A stretch of DNA of 64,000 nucleotides from Bacteroidales bacterium UBA5349 (lineage in GTDB: Bacteria > Bacteroidota > Bacteroidia > Bacteroidales > Tenuifilaceae): assembly GCA_002410065.1 (NCBI GenBank), contig DHQB01000015.1:88324-152323 (forward strand), written 5' to 3'. Position 1 is the first letter of the stretch; every line of letters starts with the position of its first letter. Positions 15,452 to 23,788 of this stretch are shown piece after piece. Under the pieces are notes generated by a model that was not told where the DNA came from, did no database searches, and saw only the letters and a program-made list of their open reading frames with translations. The position numbers were made by a program, and so were the translations under genes.

Positions 15452-16690
15452 CTAACGAGAACTACAGTATAGTTTAAGCATTTGCTCAGCAGGCTGATAG
15501 TTTAACTCAACAGCACGATTAAAGTCGCTGCATGCACCTTCTGTATCCTGTATGTTCATGCGCGATATACCTCTGTTGTAGTATGCCTCCGCATTCCGTG
15601 AGTCAAGTTCAATAATTACATTGTAGTCTTTAAGAGCCTCCTGATGATTCCCAAGAATGGCCTTAGAAACTGCTCGGTTGTAATATGCCTGCGCAAAGCA
15701 TTTATCGAGTTCAATCACCTTGGTAAAATCGTCAATTGAGCCTTTGTAATCCTTAGCAAGTGCCTTGGCAATTCCTCTTCCGTAGTATGCTCTTTTATAT
15801 TCATTATTTAAACTTATTGCCTGCGTAAAATCGGCTATTGCCTGCTTAAAGCTGTTCTTTTTAAGGTAAGCACCACCACGGGCACCGTATGCCTGTTCGT
15901 AGTTTTGGTCAAGTTTTATAGCACTATTGAAAAGGGCAACCGATTCGTCAATCTTATTTAGGTTGTGTTTTGCTTGTCCAAGTTGATAGAAGATTTCCTT
16001 ATCGTTTTTTTCAAGATCAAGCGCCTTTTCAAGATCACTTTCAGCCCCTTTGTAATCCTGAATCTTTAGCTTAAAAATTCCCCTTTGCTTGTAGGCCAGT
16101 ACTGGTGTTTCCTCATTCTCAATCATCTTGTCATAATCGGAGATAGCCCCCATAAAATCTTCAAGGTTAGCTCTTGATTCTCCTCTACTATAGAAGGCTT
16201 CAAGGTTAGAACCGTCCAATTCAATACTTTTGTTGTAATCAGCAACTGCCTCATCAAATTTGCCCTGTGATGCCATTATTAGGCCTCTTTGGTAGTAAGC
16301 GGTTGCACTCGAATCGTTTAGTTCAATGGCCTTGTTTATATCTTCTAGTGCTTTATCAGTGGTTTTAAGTTCGCGGTATGATTTTCCTCTATTCAAAAAG
16401 AAATCCGAAACTTCAGAATTCAGTTCAATGGCTTTGTCAAAGTCAGCAATAGCTGCCGAACTGTTTTGTAGGAATGTGTATGCCATCCCCCTAGCATTAT
16501 AAAAGTTCGCATCTTTCTTGTTCAGCCAAATTGCTTTATCGAACTTTTTAATGGCTTGTTCGAACTGGGCCGAATCGGTTAACGATAAGCCCTTTTCGTA
16601 TTGCTTTGTAGCAAGTTGTGGGCGCAATAGTACAAATGTAACTCCAGCGGCAACAATAAGTACAAATAGGGCAATGGCTATCTTTTTCAT
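15452..16690 (-). CDS. TPR repeat protein, membrane-anchored
   Basis: An N-terminal hydrophobic anchor (IAIALFVLIVAAGVTFVLL, residues 4-22) is followed by about ten consecutive tetratricopeptide repeats across residues 30-405. They have the repeating pattern of a small pair (YNARG, YYQRG, YYNRG) and an acidic FDKAIEL-like helix. Such proteins are scaffolds for protein-protein contact, probably on the periplasmic side here. No enzymatic domain is seen. It is closed by a terminator at 15393-15419 and separated from frdB by 71 bases, so it is likely an independent gene. The specific partner is unknown. Confidence 0.85.
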   Translation of the reverse strand: MKKIAIALFVLIVAAGVTFVLLRPQLATKQYEKGLSLTDSAQFEQAIKKFDKAIWLNKKDANFYNARGMAYTFLQNSSAAIADFDKAIELNSEVSDFFLNRGKSYRELKTTDKALEDINKAIELNDSSATAYYQRGLIMASQGKFDEAVADYNKSIELDGSNLEAFYSRGESRANLEDFMGAISDYDKMIENEETPVLAYKQRGIFKLKIQDYKGAESDLEKALDLEKNDKEIFYQLGQAKHNLNKIDESVALFNSAIKLDQNYEQAYGARGGAYLKKNSFKQAIADFTQAISLNNEYKRAYYGRGIAKALAKDYKGSIDDFTKVIELDKCFAQAYYNRAVSKAILGNHQEALKDYNVIIELDSRNAEAYYNRGISRMNIQDTEGACSDFNRAVELNYQPAEQMLKLYCSSR

Positions 16691-16761
16691 GGTATATTTT
16701 TTACAAAAATAATAAAAAGCAAAGAGATGATTGTTTATGACGATAAAATTATCTGCTATAC

Positions 16762-17505
16762 TTAATCGCTAATTTTAGCACTAATATACTCTCTATTCAG
16801 CTTAGCAATGTAGGTTATGGATATGCCTTTTGGGCATTCAGCTTCGCATGCTCTGGTATTAGTACAGCTGCCAAAGCCTAATTCGTCCATCTTTGCAACC
16901 ATTTTTTTTACCCTCTCCTTGGCCTCAATCCTTCCTTGTGGAAATAGGGCAAGCTGCGAAACTTTTGCAGAAATGAATAGCATTGCCGACGAGTTTTTAC
17001 AGGCTGCTACACAAGCCCCACAGCCAATACACGATGCTGCTTCAATTGCTAGATCATAATTATCCCTTGATACAGGAATGGCATTTGCATCTTGAGCTGA
17101 ACCTGTATTTACAGAGATAAAACCTCCAGCCTGCATTATCTTATCAAAAGCATTGCGTTCAACAATTAAGTCCTTAATAACAGGAAATGCTGCAGCTCTC
17201 CATGGCTCAATGGTTATGGTTTCGCCATCTTTAAACTCGCGCATATATAGTTCGCAGGTTGTGGTTCTGCCTAATTTGCCATGAGGTCGTCCATTGATAT
17301 ATAGGCTGCAGCAGCCACAAATTCCTTCGCGGCAGTCGTGCTCAAAGGCAACGGGATTTTTCCCCTCGGTTATTAACTTGTTATTTAGGTAATCAAGCAT
17401 TTCGAGGAAAGACATTTCAGTAGAAACATCGCTAAGGCTATATGTTTCAAATTTTCCTTTTGCCTTAGGACTCTCCTGTCTCCATATTTTTAGCTTAATA
17501 TTCAT
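16762..17505 (-). CDS. sdhB: Fumarate reductase/succinate dehydrogenase iron-sulfur subunit
   Basis: This subunit carries electrons between the flavoprotein and the membrane cytochrome b. The [2Fe-2S] site is CREGICGCC with a fourth cysteine in TTCEL. The [4Fe-4S] site is SCIGCGACVAAC, and the third cluster ligands lie in SCTNTRACEAECPKG. At 247 residues it is the short form found with type-B enzymes of Bacteroidota, epsilonproteobacteria and Bacillus. It is the last gene of the C-A-B operon, 27 bases after the A subunit. The direction in vivo, fumarate reduction or succinate oxidation, cannot be read from sequence; many Bacteroidales use it for fumarate respiration with menaquinol. Confidence 0.95.
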   Translation of the reverse strand: MNIKLKIWRQESPKAKGKFETYSLSDVSTEMSFLEMLDYLNNKLITEGKNPVAFEHDCREGICGCCSLYINGRPHGKLGRTTTCELYMREFKDGETITIEPWRAAAFPVIKDLIVERNAFDKIMQAGGFISVNTGSAQDANAIPVSRDNYDLAIEAASCIGCGACVAACKNSSAMLFISAKVSQLALFPQGRIEAKERVKKMVAKMDELGFGSCTNTRACEAECPKGISITYIAKLNREYISAKISD

Positions 17506-17532
17506 AGCAATTTAAGTTGATGTTGTTACAAT

Positions 17533-19452
17533 CTATTTATAGCTGCGTTCTTGAGGTTCAACGAACTCAAATTTCAGATCCTCTTTGTGCATTATATGCT
17601 GACCTTTTGGGCCTTTGTATTCCCACACAGCAACGTACGAGAACTTCGAATCATTTCGCTTTGTTTCTCCCGACTCGGTTTGGCTCTCCTCCCTAAAGTG
17701 TGCTCCACAGCTCTCCTCGCGGTTTAGTGCATCTATGCAAAGGAGTTTGGCAAGTTCAAAATAATCAGCAACTCTAATGGCTTTTTCAAGTTCTTGGTTA
17801 AGGTCGCTGGCCTTACCCGGAACTCTTACATCCTTCCAGAACTCTTTTTCCAGTTCATCAATAAGTGGTAAAGCCTTTTTTAAACCCTCCTCGTTACGAT
17901 ACATGCCACAATAATCCCACATAATTTTGCCGAGCCTTTTGTGAAACGAGGTAACCGTTTGGGTACCATTTACCGATAGTAACTTGTTAATCCTTTCATT
18001 TGCTTCATTTTGAGCAACTTCAAACTCAGGACTTTCGGTTGAGATTTTTGGTGTTTTTATCTCATCGGCTAAATAATCGGTTATTGTATAGGGCAGAATA
18101 AAGTATCCGTCGCCTGCGCATTGCATAAGCGAACTTGCTCCCAATCTGTTTGCTCCGTGGTCGGAAAAATTAGATTCACCAATGGCGAATAATCCTGGGA
18201 TAGTAGTCATTAGGTTATAGTCTACCCAAAGTCCACCCATTGTGTAGTGACCTGCTGGGTATATACGCATTGGTGTTTTGTATGGTGATTCACCAGTTAT
18301 CTTTTCGTACATTTCAAAAAGGTTGCCATACTTACCTTCAATAGCCTTTTCTCCTTGGTTGTTAATGGCATCGCGAAAGTCGAGATAAACGGATAGGCCC
18401 GAGTCGCCAACTCCATATCCAGCATCGCAACGCTCCTTTGCAGCTCTCGATGCCACATCGCGGGGAACCAGGTTGCCAAATGCTGGGTATCGTCTCTCTA
18501 GGTAGTAATCACGCTCCTCATCAGGTATCTCAGATGGTTTGCGCTTATCTCCCTTTGTTTTGGGAACCCATACCCTTCCGTCATTCCTAAGCGATTCGCT
18601 CATAAGGGTAAGCTTACACTGAAAGTCGTTAAGAACAGGAATGGATGTTGGGTGAATTTGAATAAAACTTGGGTTAGCAAAAAGTGCTCCGCGCTTATGG
18701 GCATTCCAAGCAGCAGAGCCGTTGGAGTTAACCGCAAGGGTTGACAGGTAATAAATTGTGCCGTAGCCCCCTGTTGCAAGTACAACTGCATGGGCAGAGT
18801 GGCGCTCAATTTCGCCAGTTAGAAGATTTCGTACAATTATTCCTCGTGCTTTGCCATCAATTACAACTAAATCGAGCATTTCGCGCCTTGAGTACATGGT
18901 TACCTTACCGGTTTGCATCTGCCTAATTAGGCCGCTATAACCTCCAAGTAAGCACTGCTGCCCTGTTAATCCTTTGGCGTAGAATGTACGACTAACCTGT
19001 ACACCACCAAATGAGCGGTTATCGAGTAAGCCTCCGTAATCTCGGGTAAAGGGAACCCCCATTGCTGTGTACTGATCGATAACCTGATTGCTTACTTCGG
19101 CTGCACGGTAAACGTTTGCCTCGCGCGACCTATAGTCGCCTCCCTTTATCATATCGTAAAATAAACGAAAAGTGCTATCGTTATCGTTTTTGTAGTTCTT
19201 AGCAGCATTAATACCCCCTTGTGCAGCTACGGAGTGTGCCCTTCGGGGTGTATCTTGATAGCAGAAAACTTTTACATTATAACCAAGTTCACCAAGGGTT
19301 GACGCTGCACCCGATCCCGCAAGGCCAGTACCCACAACAATAATATCAAGTTTACTCTTGTTAGCAGGGTTTACAAGCCTAAGTGAGTTCTTATGCATTG
19401 TCCACTTGTCGGCAAGCGGCCCTCCCGGTATTTTTGCATCAAGCTTAATCAT
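17533..19452 (-). CDS. sdhA: Fumarate reductase/succinate dehydrogenase flavoprotein subunit
   Basis: This is the catalytic FAD subunit that interconverts succinate and fumarate at the cytoplasmic face. The dinucleotide-binding site is IIVVGTGLAGSGAASTLGE near residue 35. The covalent-FAD histidine is in RRAHSVAAQGGINAA. Substrate and catalytic regions are seen in IQIHPTSIPV, PRDVASRA and YPAGHYTMGGLWVDY, and FAD contacts in HGANRLGASSLMQCAGDG. The length, 639 residues, fits type-B enzymes. It lies between the cytochrome b and iron-sulfur subunit genes with gaps of 38 and 27 bases. Confidence 0.95.
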   Translation of the reverse strand: MIKLDAKIPGGPLADKWTMHKNSLRLVNPANKSKLDIIVVGTGLAGSGAASTLGELGYNVKVFCYQDTPRRAHSVAAQGGINAAKNYKNDNDSTFRLFYDMIKGGDYRSREANVYRAAEVSNQVIDQYTAMGVPFTRDYGGLLDNRSFGGVQVSRTFYAKGLTGQQCLLGGYSGLIRQMQTGKVTMYSRREMLDLVVIDGKARGIIVRNLLTGEIERHSAHAVVLATGGYGTIYYLSTLAVNSNGSAAWNAHKRGALFANPSFIQIHPTSIPVLNDFQCKLTLMSESLRNDGRVWVPKTKGDKRKPSEIPDEERDYYLERRYPAFGNLVPRDVASRAAKERCDAGYGVGDSGLSVYLDFRDAINNQGEKAIEGKYGNLFEMYEKITGESPYKTPMRIYPAGHYTMGGLWVDYNLMTTIPGLFAIGESNFSDHGANRLGASSLMQCAGDGYFILPYTITDYLADEIKTPKISTESPEFEVAQNEANERINKLLSVNGTQTVTSFHKRLGKIMWDYCGMYRNEEGLKKALPLIDELEKEFWKDVRVPGKASDLNQELEKAIRVADYFELAKLLCIDALNREESCGAHFREESQTESGETKRNDSKFSYVAVWEYKGPKGQHIMHKEDLKFEFVEPQERSYK

Positions 19453-19490
19453 ATTTGTTGATGTTTATTTTTTAATAGTTGTTTTGGAAA

Positions 19491-20168
19491 TTAGTGGATA
19501 AACCAAAAATAGAGAGGTATAATGGTAAACCCTGCTGCAACAATTGCGGCGTAGATGCACGATGCAACGTTAAGCCGTTTAATCCACTTAATATTGTTTA
19601 ACCCTATGGTGTGAAATGCACTCCAAAATCCATGACTTAGGTGAAGCCCAAGCAATATTGCCGATGCAATATAGATTAGGTTATACCACCAATAGGCAAC
19701 AAAGAATTCAGAGACTAACTCATATGAGTTATGCATTTGGGTAATCCCATTATCATAAGATATGAAGGGAACATCGCCATACCTGATTTTAAGGAAAAAG
19801 TTGATAATGTGGATCACTAAGAAGCCTAGAATAGCAAAGCCCAGTATATACATGTTTTTTGATGACCAAGTGGTGAGCTCGTTTGTACCGCTTTTAGCGT
19901 ACCCCACTGGGCGAGCTTTTCTGTTTTTTAGTGTTATTATTGTTGCATAGATTATGTGAAAAATAAAACCTAATGCCAACATAATTTCAACAGCTTTCAA
20001 CAGAGGAGTGGTAGCAAGGGTATGGGCAGCTTTGTTGTAAAGTTCGCCATCGCCAATTAAAAGTAGCAGGTTTGTCCCTAAATGTACCATAAGGAATAGT
20101 ATGAGGAAAAGACCGGTGATGCTCATAATCAACTTCCTCCCCAGCGAAGTACTAAAAATTCCGTTCAT
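19491..20168 (-). CDS. sdhC: Fumarate reductase/succinate dehydrogenase cytochrome b subunit, type B
   Basis: Five membrane helices and histidines placed for two b hemes (FLMVHLGTNL, GFIFHIIYA, FLVIHIINFF, LLGLHLSHGFWSAFHTIG) identify the single di-heme anchor of a type-B enzyme, which reacts with menaquinone. The ATG at 20168 (225 residues, MNGIFSTSLGRK) is used because the family N terminus begins there; the longest frame starts at a TTG 13 codons earlier. It is the first gene of the operon. The 225 bases upstream hold no clear TAnnTTTG box. Confidence 0.92.
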   Translation of the reverse strand: MNGIFSTSLGRKLIMSITGLFLILFLMVHLGTNLLLLIGDGELYNKAAHTLATTPLLKAVEIMLALGFIFHIIYATIITLKNRKARPVGYAKSGTNELTTWSSKNMYILGFAILGFLVIHIINFFLKIRYGDVPFISYDNGITQMHNSYELVSEFFVAYWWYNLIYIASAILLGLHLSHGFWSAFHTIGLNNIKWIKRLNVASCIYAAIVAAGFTIIPLYFWFIH

Positions 20169-20393
20169 AGAAATTTGGTTTGATTTTGGGTAGTGAATAT
20201 AGGGCAATTATTGGTATTTGAGCCTATAAACTGCCCTAAAGTTTAAGTGTTATTTAGCAGATTGGACAAAGGAGAAACTCTTTGGTTGTTGATATTACTG
20301 AATCATCAACCTATCAAGCCTTAGTTTTTTTAGAGTTTTTAAGTAATTTGTTGCTGAGCTATTAGGCTCAGTCAATTTTCATTTCATGCCTAA

Positions 20394-21113
20394 TTACGTG
20401 CGAATAGTTTCGAGCACCTTAAGGTATCTATTCCTTATCATTTTGAGCTTTTCCTCATCCAGATTTTCGCGGTATATCCTTACCATATCAACAACGCCTT
20501 TATCTTGATAGAAATATGCTGTGGCAGCATCAAAATAGAGTAGATCTGTATCGAATTTTACCTCGTCAGTTATCTTTTTAAAGTTATCCCAAGGTACATA
20601 GTAGGGAAGTTCAAAGAATCCGATATTAGGGTCAGCTTGATCTTTGTAAATTCCATCGCCATAAGGGATAAGGGTGAAAAAGCAGCGTAGTTTTATCATC
20701 GCCATTTCATTCGCAAATTTTTTACCCGGCGATTTGAATTGAACTCCCTCCTTATCATACAGTTCCTGTACGGCATGTATTTGGCTGTAGTTCTGTAAGT
20801 TAATAAGCCTTATAACATAACAGGTTTGGTTAAACATGGTTATGTTACCAGTAACAGCACCAATTGGAAACTTCACCTTCTCCTGTACTTTAACTGTAGC
20901 TCTGATTAGTTTCTCCAGAGGGAAGTAGTCGGCCAACATCAGGTAAAGCATTTTTGGCCTATTGGTTCGGGGTGTTTCATCGTAGTATCCAAAGTAGGGC
21001 GAAACAGCCTCCAGAGCGCAGGTGTTTTTCATCAGTATATCATTGGTAATGCACGAAAGGGGTTCTTCTTTTAGAACTCCACCATAGCGGTCAATGGCTC
21101 CTAACTTTTTCAT
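20394..21113 (-). CDS. Hypothetical protein (239 aa), family not recognised
   Basis: I do not recognise this protein. The ATG at 21113 (MKKLGAIDRYGG) is preferred over two ATG codons at 21155 and 21152, because a good promoter (21142-21172) would start transcription near 21136, downstream of those codons. The protein is soluble, with no signal peptide, about 239 residues, rich in aromatic residues (SPYFGYYDETPRTNRP, GFFELPYYVPWDNF, LYFDAATAYFYQDKG). It has four scattered cysteines and no obvious catalytic motif. It stands alone between the frd/sdh operon and the S41 protease gene. Confidence 0.7.
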   Translation of the reverse strand: MKKLGAIDRYGGVLKEEPLSCITNDILMKNTCALEAVSPYFGYYDETPRTNRPKMLYLMLADYFPLEKLIRATVKVQEKVKFPIGAVTGNITMFNQTCYVIRLINLQNYSQIHAVQELYDKEGVQFKSPGKKFANEMAMIKLRCFFTLIPYGDGIYKDQADPNIGFFELPYYVPWDNFKKITDEVKFDTDLLYFDAATAYFYQDKGVVDMVRIYRENLDEEKLKMIRNRYLKVLETIRT

Positions 21114-21141
21114 GGCATGAGATTTAGCGTAAGGTTTATAC

Positions 21142-21172
21142 CAAATATACATCATTTTGCCATACAGGTCAA
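21142..21172 (-). promoter_or_regulatory. Promoter of the 239-aa hypothetical gene
   Basis: On the minus strand TTG (21172-21170), 20 bases, then TATATTTG (21149-21142). It places transcription start about 22 bases before the ATG at 21113. Confidence 0.55.
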
Positions 21173-21260
21173 CCGTTTAACCTATTTTTTGAATGGGCTA
21201 TGTTCTATACAGAAAAGCCCCAACTTTATAGATGAGGCTTCTGTAAAAGATAATAGATGT

Positions 21261-22976
21261 TTAAACCATGCCGGCAACCAAGTCTTTTAAAACCTGATTT
21301 CTGCTATATGAAAGGTAAAACATCCTCATGGATGGTTTAAATGGTGTGTCTAATGCCGTGATTGATTCGCTAACTTCTTGCTTGATAATTTCAATAGTTT
21401 TCAAAAGTGTGCTGTCAATTTGAGTGATTATTGGGTAGAATCCTTTATCATCAATAATATTTCGAGCGATGTAGGCCATTAGCTGTGTTTCAATAATCTT
21501 TTTCGAAGTGTTTATTTGGTTTTTATTTGGTTTTACACCCTGTTTATCAGCAAAAGCAATAAATTGCTCCATTATGTTAACCCCTTTTAGGTAACTTATA
21601 AAATCTGTATGGGTTTTAAGGCTCGAAAGGTTTTTCCTATTCCTGTCGGAGTATTGAAAGGCGAAACGATAAATAAGATTTCGACGTGCAACCTGATTAA
21701 AGTAGGGACTTGTACCCGTTGTGTCCATTGGGATAAAGAAGTCGGGCATTATGCCTCCGCCACCATATACGGTACGCCCCATTGGGGTAGTGAATTTAAG
21801 GGAATCGTCGAGTCTAATGCTGTCTATTTCCTGAAATTCGCCGTGTAGATATCTGTTACTAATGTCATGGTAGTAATCATCATTTCCAGGTACATAGGGT
21901 TTTTGTATGCTACGGCCGGTTGGAGTATAGTATCGGGCAATGGTTAATCTCAATGCCGAACCATCTGAGAAAAGAACCTGTTCCTGAACAAGGCCTTTAC
22001 CAAACGATCGCCTTCCAATTACTTTTCCCCTATCGTTATCCTGTATAGCACCAGCTAAAATTTCACTAGCTGAGGCCGAGAACTCATCGATTATTACAGC
22101 AACAGGTATATCGATACAACTTCCTTTAGAGTTTGAGTATACGTTCTGGCGAGCACGAGCCTTCCCTTGTGTGTAAACAATGAGTTTCCCTTCCGGTAAA
22201 AACTCGTTGGCTATATTTGTTGCCTGATCAAGGTATCCACCATTATTCCCCCTAAGGTCGATAATAATTTTTTCCATGCCCTGCTTTTGCAAATTTTCTA
22301 CGGCACTAACAAACTCAGTGTACGTAGTTCTGGCAAAGCGCGAAATTTTAATGAACCCTATCCCAGGTTCAACCATAAAGCTAATATCGATGCTGTAAAT
22401 AGGGATTTTATCGCGGATTAAATCGAAATGCATAATATCGGGTACTCCAGTTCTAGCAATTCCAAGTTTTACTTTGGTTCCGTTAGGTCCTTTTAGCATT
22501 TTCATTACATCTTCCTGTGGCAGTTTAACACCAGCAACTAATGAGTCGTCAATGGTTAAAATTCTATCGCCAGGCATAATACCAATTCGTTCCGATGGCC
22601 CACCAGGAATAGTAGTCATAACAACAATTGTGTCGCTAGGCATGTTAAAGGATATTCCAATACCATCAAATCCACCATCTAAAGGTTCGTTTACTGCTTT
22701 AAGGTCAGAAGCTGGTATATATACCGAGTGCGGGTCAAGATTTTTAAGAAGGGTAGGGATAGCTGACTCAACTAGCATTCCCATCTCAACGGTATCAACA
22801 TACTGATCCTCAATAAAGTTAAGTACGCTTGTGAGCTTATCGGTTTTTGGGTAAATTGTTAGACTGGTTCTACCAGACTGTTTCTTTAGCGTGTACCCTA
22901 AAAATAATCCTATTGCAAGAACTGCTGCTATTGCAAGTGGATAAAAAATATCCTTTTTCCTATTTTTGTATTCCAT
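21261..22976 (-). CDS. S41 family C-terminal processing peptidase
   Basis: This is a periplasmic serine protease of the CtpA/Prc family. A membrane anchor lies at residues 12-28 (YPLAIAAVLAIGLFLGY). A PDZ domain spans about 85-185 (GGFDGIGISF, IMPGDRILTID). The peptidase domain carries the catalytic serine in FSASASEILAG near residue 300 and the lysine in RRSFGKGLVQ about 25 residues later; IIIDLRGNNGG precedes them. The extra 170 residues at the C terminus are typical of Bacteroidota members. It probably trims or degrades envelope proteins. It has its own -7 box 23 bases before the ATG. Confidence 0.92.
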   Translation of the reverse strand: MEYKNRKKDIFYPLAIAAVLAIGLFLGYTLKKQSGRTSLTIYPKTDKLTSVLNFIEDQYVDTVEMGMLVESAIPTLLKNLDPHSVYIPASDLKAVNEPLDGGFDGIGISFNMPSDTIVVMTTIPGGPSERIGIMPGDRILTIDDSLVAGVKLPQEDVMKMLKGPNGTKVKLGIARTGVPDIMHFDLIRDKIPIYSIDISFMVEPGIGFIKISRFARTTYTEFVSAVENLQKQGMEKIIIDLRGNNGGYLDQATNIANEFLPEGKLIVYTQGKARARQNVYSNSKGSCIDIPVAVIIDEFSASASEILAGAIQDNDRGKVIGRRSFGKGLVQEQVLFSDGSALRLTIARYYTPTGRSIQKPYVPGNDDYYHDISNRYLHGEFQEIDSIRLDDSLKFTTPMGRTVYGGGGIMPDFFIPMDTTGTSPYFNQVARRNLIYRFAFQYSDRNRKNLSSLKTHTDFISYLKGVNIMEQFIAFADKQGVKPNKNQINTSKKIIETQLMAYIARNIIDDKGFYPIITQIDSTLLKTIEIIKQEVSESITALDTPFKPSMRMFYLSYSRNQVLKDLVAGMV

Positions 22977-22998
22977 ATCGGCCTTTAGTATTTCCTTT

Positions 22999-23006
22999 CA
23001 AATGTA
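22999..23006 (-). promoter_or_regulatory. -7 box TACATTTG of S41 peptidase gene
   Basis: CAAATGTA on the plus strand is TACATTTG on the minus strand, 23 bases before the ATG. The -33 triplet is ATG instead of TTG. Confidence 0.4.
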
Positions 23007-23059
23007 ATCCAAAATAATCCTGCACCATAGTTGCTAACTACAATTAATAGTTTTTGTTG

Positions 23060-23506
23060 TTAATCTTCAAGCTTAATAATTTCAATACCCGCTCTTTTTA
23101 GAAGTTCAATTCCTTCAGTTGCTCTATAGTCGTCGCTATAAACCACTCTTCTGATACCAGCCTGAATAATTAACTTTGCGCATTCAATGCATGGAGCAGA
23201 GGTTACATAAAGAGTTGAACCTTCGCTGCTATTGTTCGACTTTGCTACTTTTGTTATTGCATTTGCCTCAGCATGAAGAACATATTGCTTAGTACGGCCG
23301 TTCTCATCCTCACAAATATTTTCAAAACCGCTGGGGGTTCCGTTGTAGCCGTCGGAAATAATCATTTTGTCCTTTACGATAAGTGCCCCAACCTGCCTGC
23401 GTTTGCAGTATGAGTTTTTTGACCAGATATGGGCCATCTCAATGTACCGCTTATCAAATTCAGACTGTTTTTCTCCGTAGGGGGAAAGGTTCTCAGATTT
23501 CTTCAT
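23060..23506 (-). CDS. dCMP deaminase family protein
   Basis: This zinc-dependent deaminase probably converts dCMP to dUMP for dTMP synthesis. The zinc site is HAEANAI and APCIECAKL, and CKRRQVGALIVKD with YNGTPSGF lies upstream, as in dCMP deaminases. The ATG at 23506 (148 residues) is used: a promoter with TATCTTTG at 23548-23555 lies just upstream, and the longer frame from 23584 would begin inside the terminator of tRNA-Leu. Alternative names in related genomes include ComEB-like cytidine deaminase. Confidence 0.88.
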   Translation of the reverse strand: MKKSENLSPYGEKQSEFDKRYIEMAHIWSKNSYCKRRQVGALIVKDKMIISDGYNGTPSGFENICEDENGRTKQYVLHAEANAITKVAKSNNSSEGSTLYVTSAPCIECAKLIIQAGIRRVVYSDDYRATEGIELLKRAGIEIIKLED

Positions 23507-23547
23507 ATTCTTGTGATTAACCTTTTTTAGGATATACTGGTAACCAT

Positions 23548-23579
23548 CAAAGATATTAAATTTTGTGGCTACCATACAA
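23548..23579 (-). promoter_or_regulatory. Promoter of dCMP deaminase gene
   Basis: On the minus strand TTG (23579-23577), 21 bases, then TATCTTTG (23555-23548), about 42 bases before the ATG. Confidence 0.45.
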
Positions 23580-23613
23580 AACAAGCCTTAAACAAAATAG
23601 TTTAAGGCTTGTT
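23579..23613 (-). terminator. Terminator of tRNA-Leu
   Basis: ACAAGCCTTAAAC (23581-23593) and GTTTAAGGCTTGT (23600-23612) form a perfect 13-bp stem, extended by one A-T pair. It lies 10 bases past the tRNA 3' end and is followed by TTTT on the minus strand. Confidence 0.8.
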
Positions 23614-23622
23614 GAAGTTTTG

Positions 23623-23706
23623 TACCCGGAGCCGGGATCGAACCGGCACAGTATTGCTACCACTGGTGTTTGAGACCAGCGCGTCTACCAATTCCGCCAT
23701 CCGGGC
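23623..23706 (-). tRNA. tRNA-Leu (anticodon CAA)
   Basis: The 84-base gene folds as a class II tRNA. The acceptor stem is GCCCGGA/TCCGGGT with a G-T first pair, and the D-arm contains AATTGGTAGACG. The anticodon stem CTGGT/ACCAG holds loop CTCAAAC with anticodon CAA. A long variable arm (TGGTAGCAATACTGT) and T-loop TTCGATC follow. Discriminator A73 is present; CCA is not encoded. It reads UUG codons. Confidence 0.95.
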
Positions 23707-23725
23707 GAAAAAATATTTTGGTTTG

Positions 23726-23756
23726 CGAATATAGTAGGTTTTTTTGTTTTGGGCAA
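23726..23756 (-). promoter_or_regulatory. Probable promoter of tRNA-Leu
   Basis: On the minus strand TTG (23756-23754), 20 bases, then TATATTCG (23733-23726), one mismatch from TAnnTTTG, about 20 bases before the tRNA. Confidence 0.4.
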
Positions 23757-23788
23757 TATTATTATTAGCTGTAGCCAATAAATAATGA

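Noticed and set aside
16762..20168. Aerobic succinate dehydrogenase assigned as the direction of the C-A-B operon
   Set aside because: Type-B enzymes work either way; sequence does not decide, so a neutral name is used.
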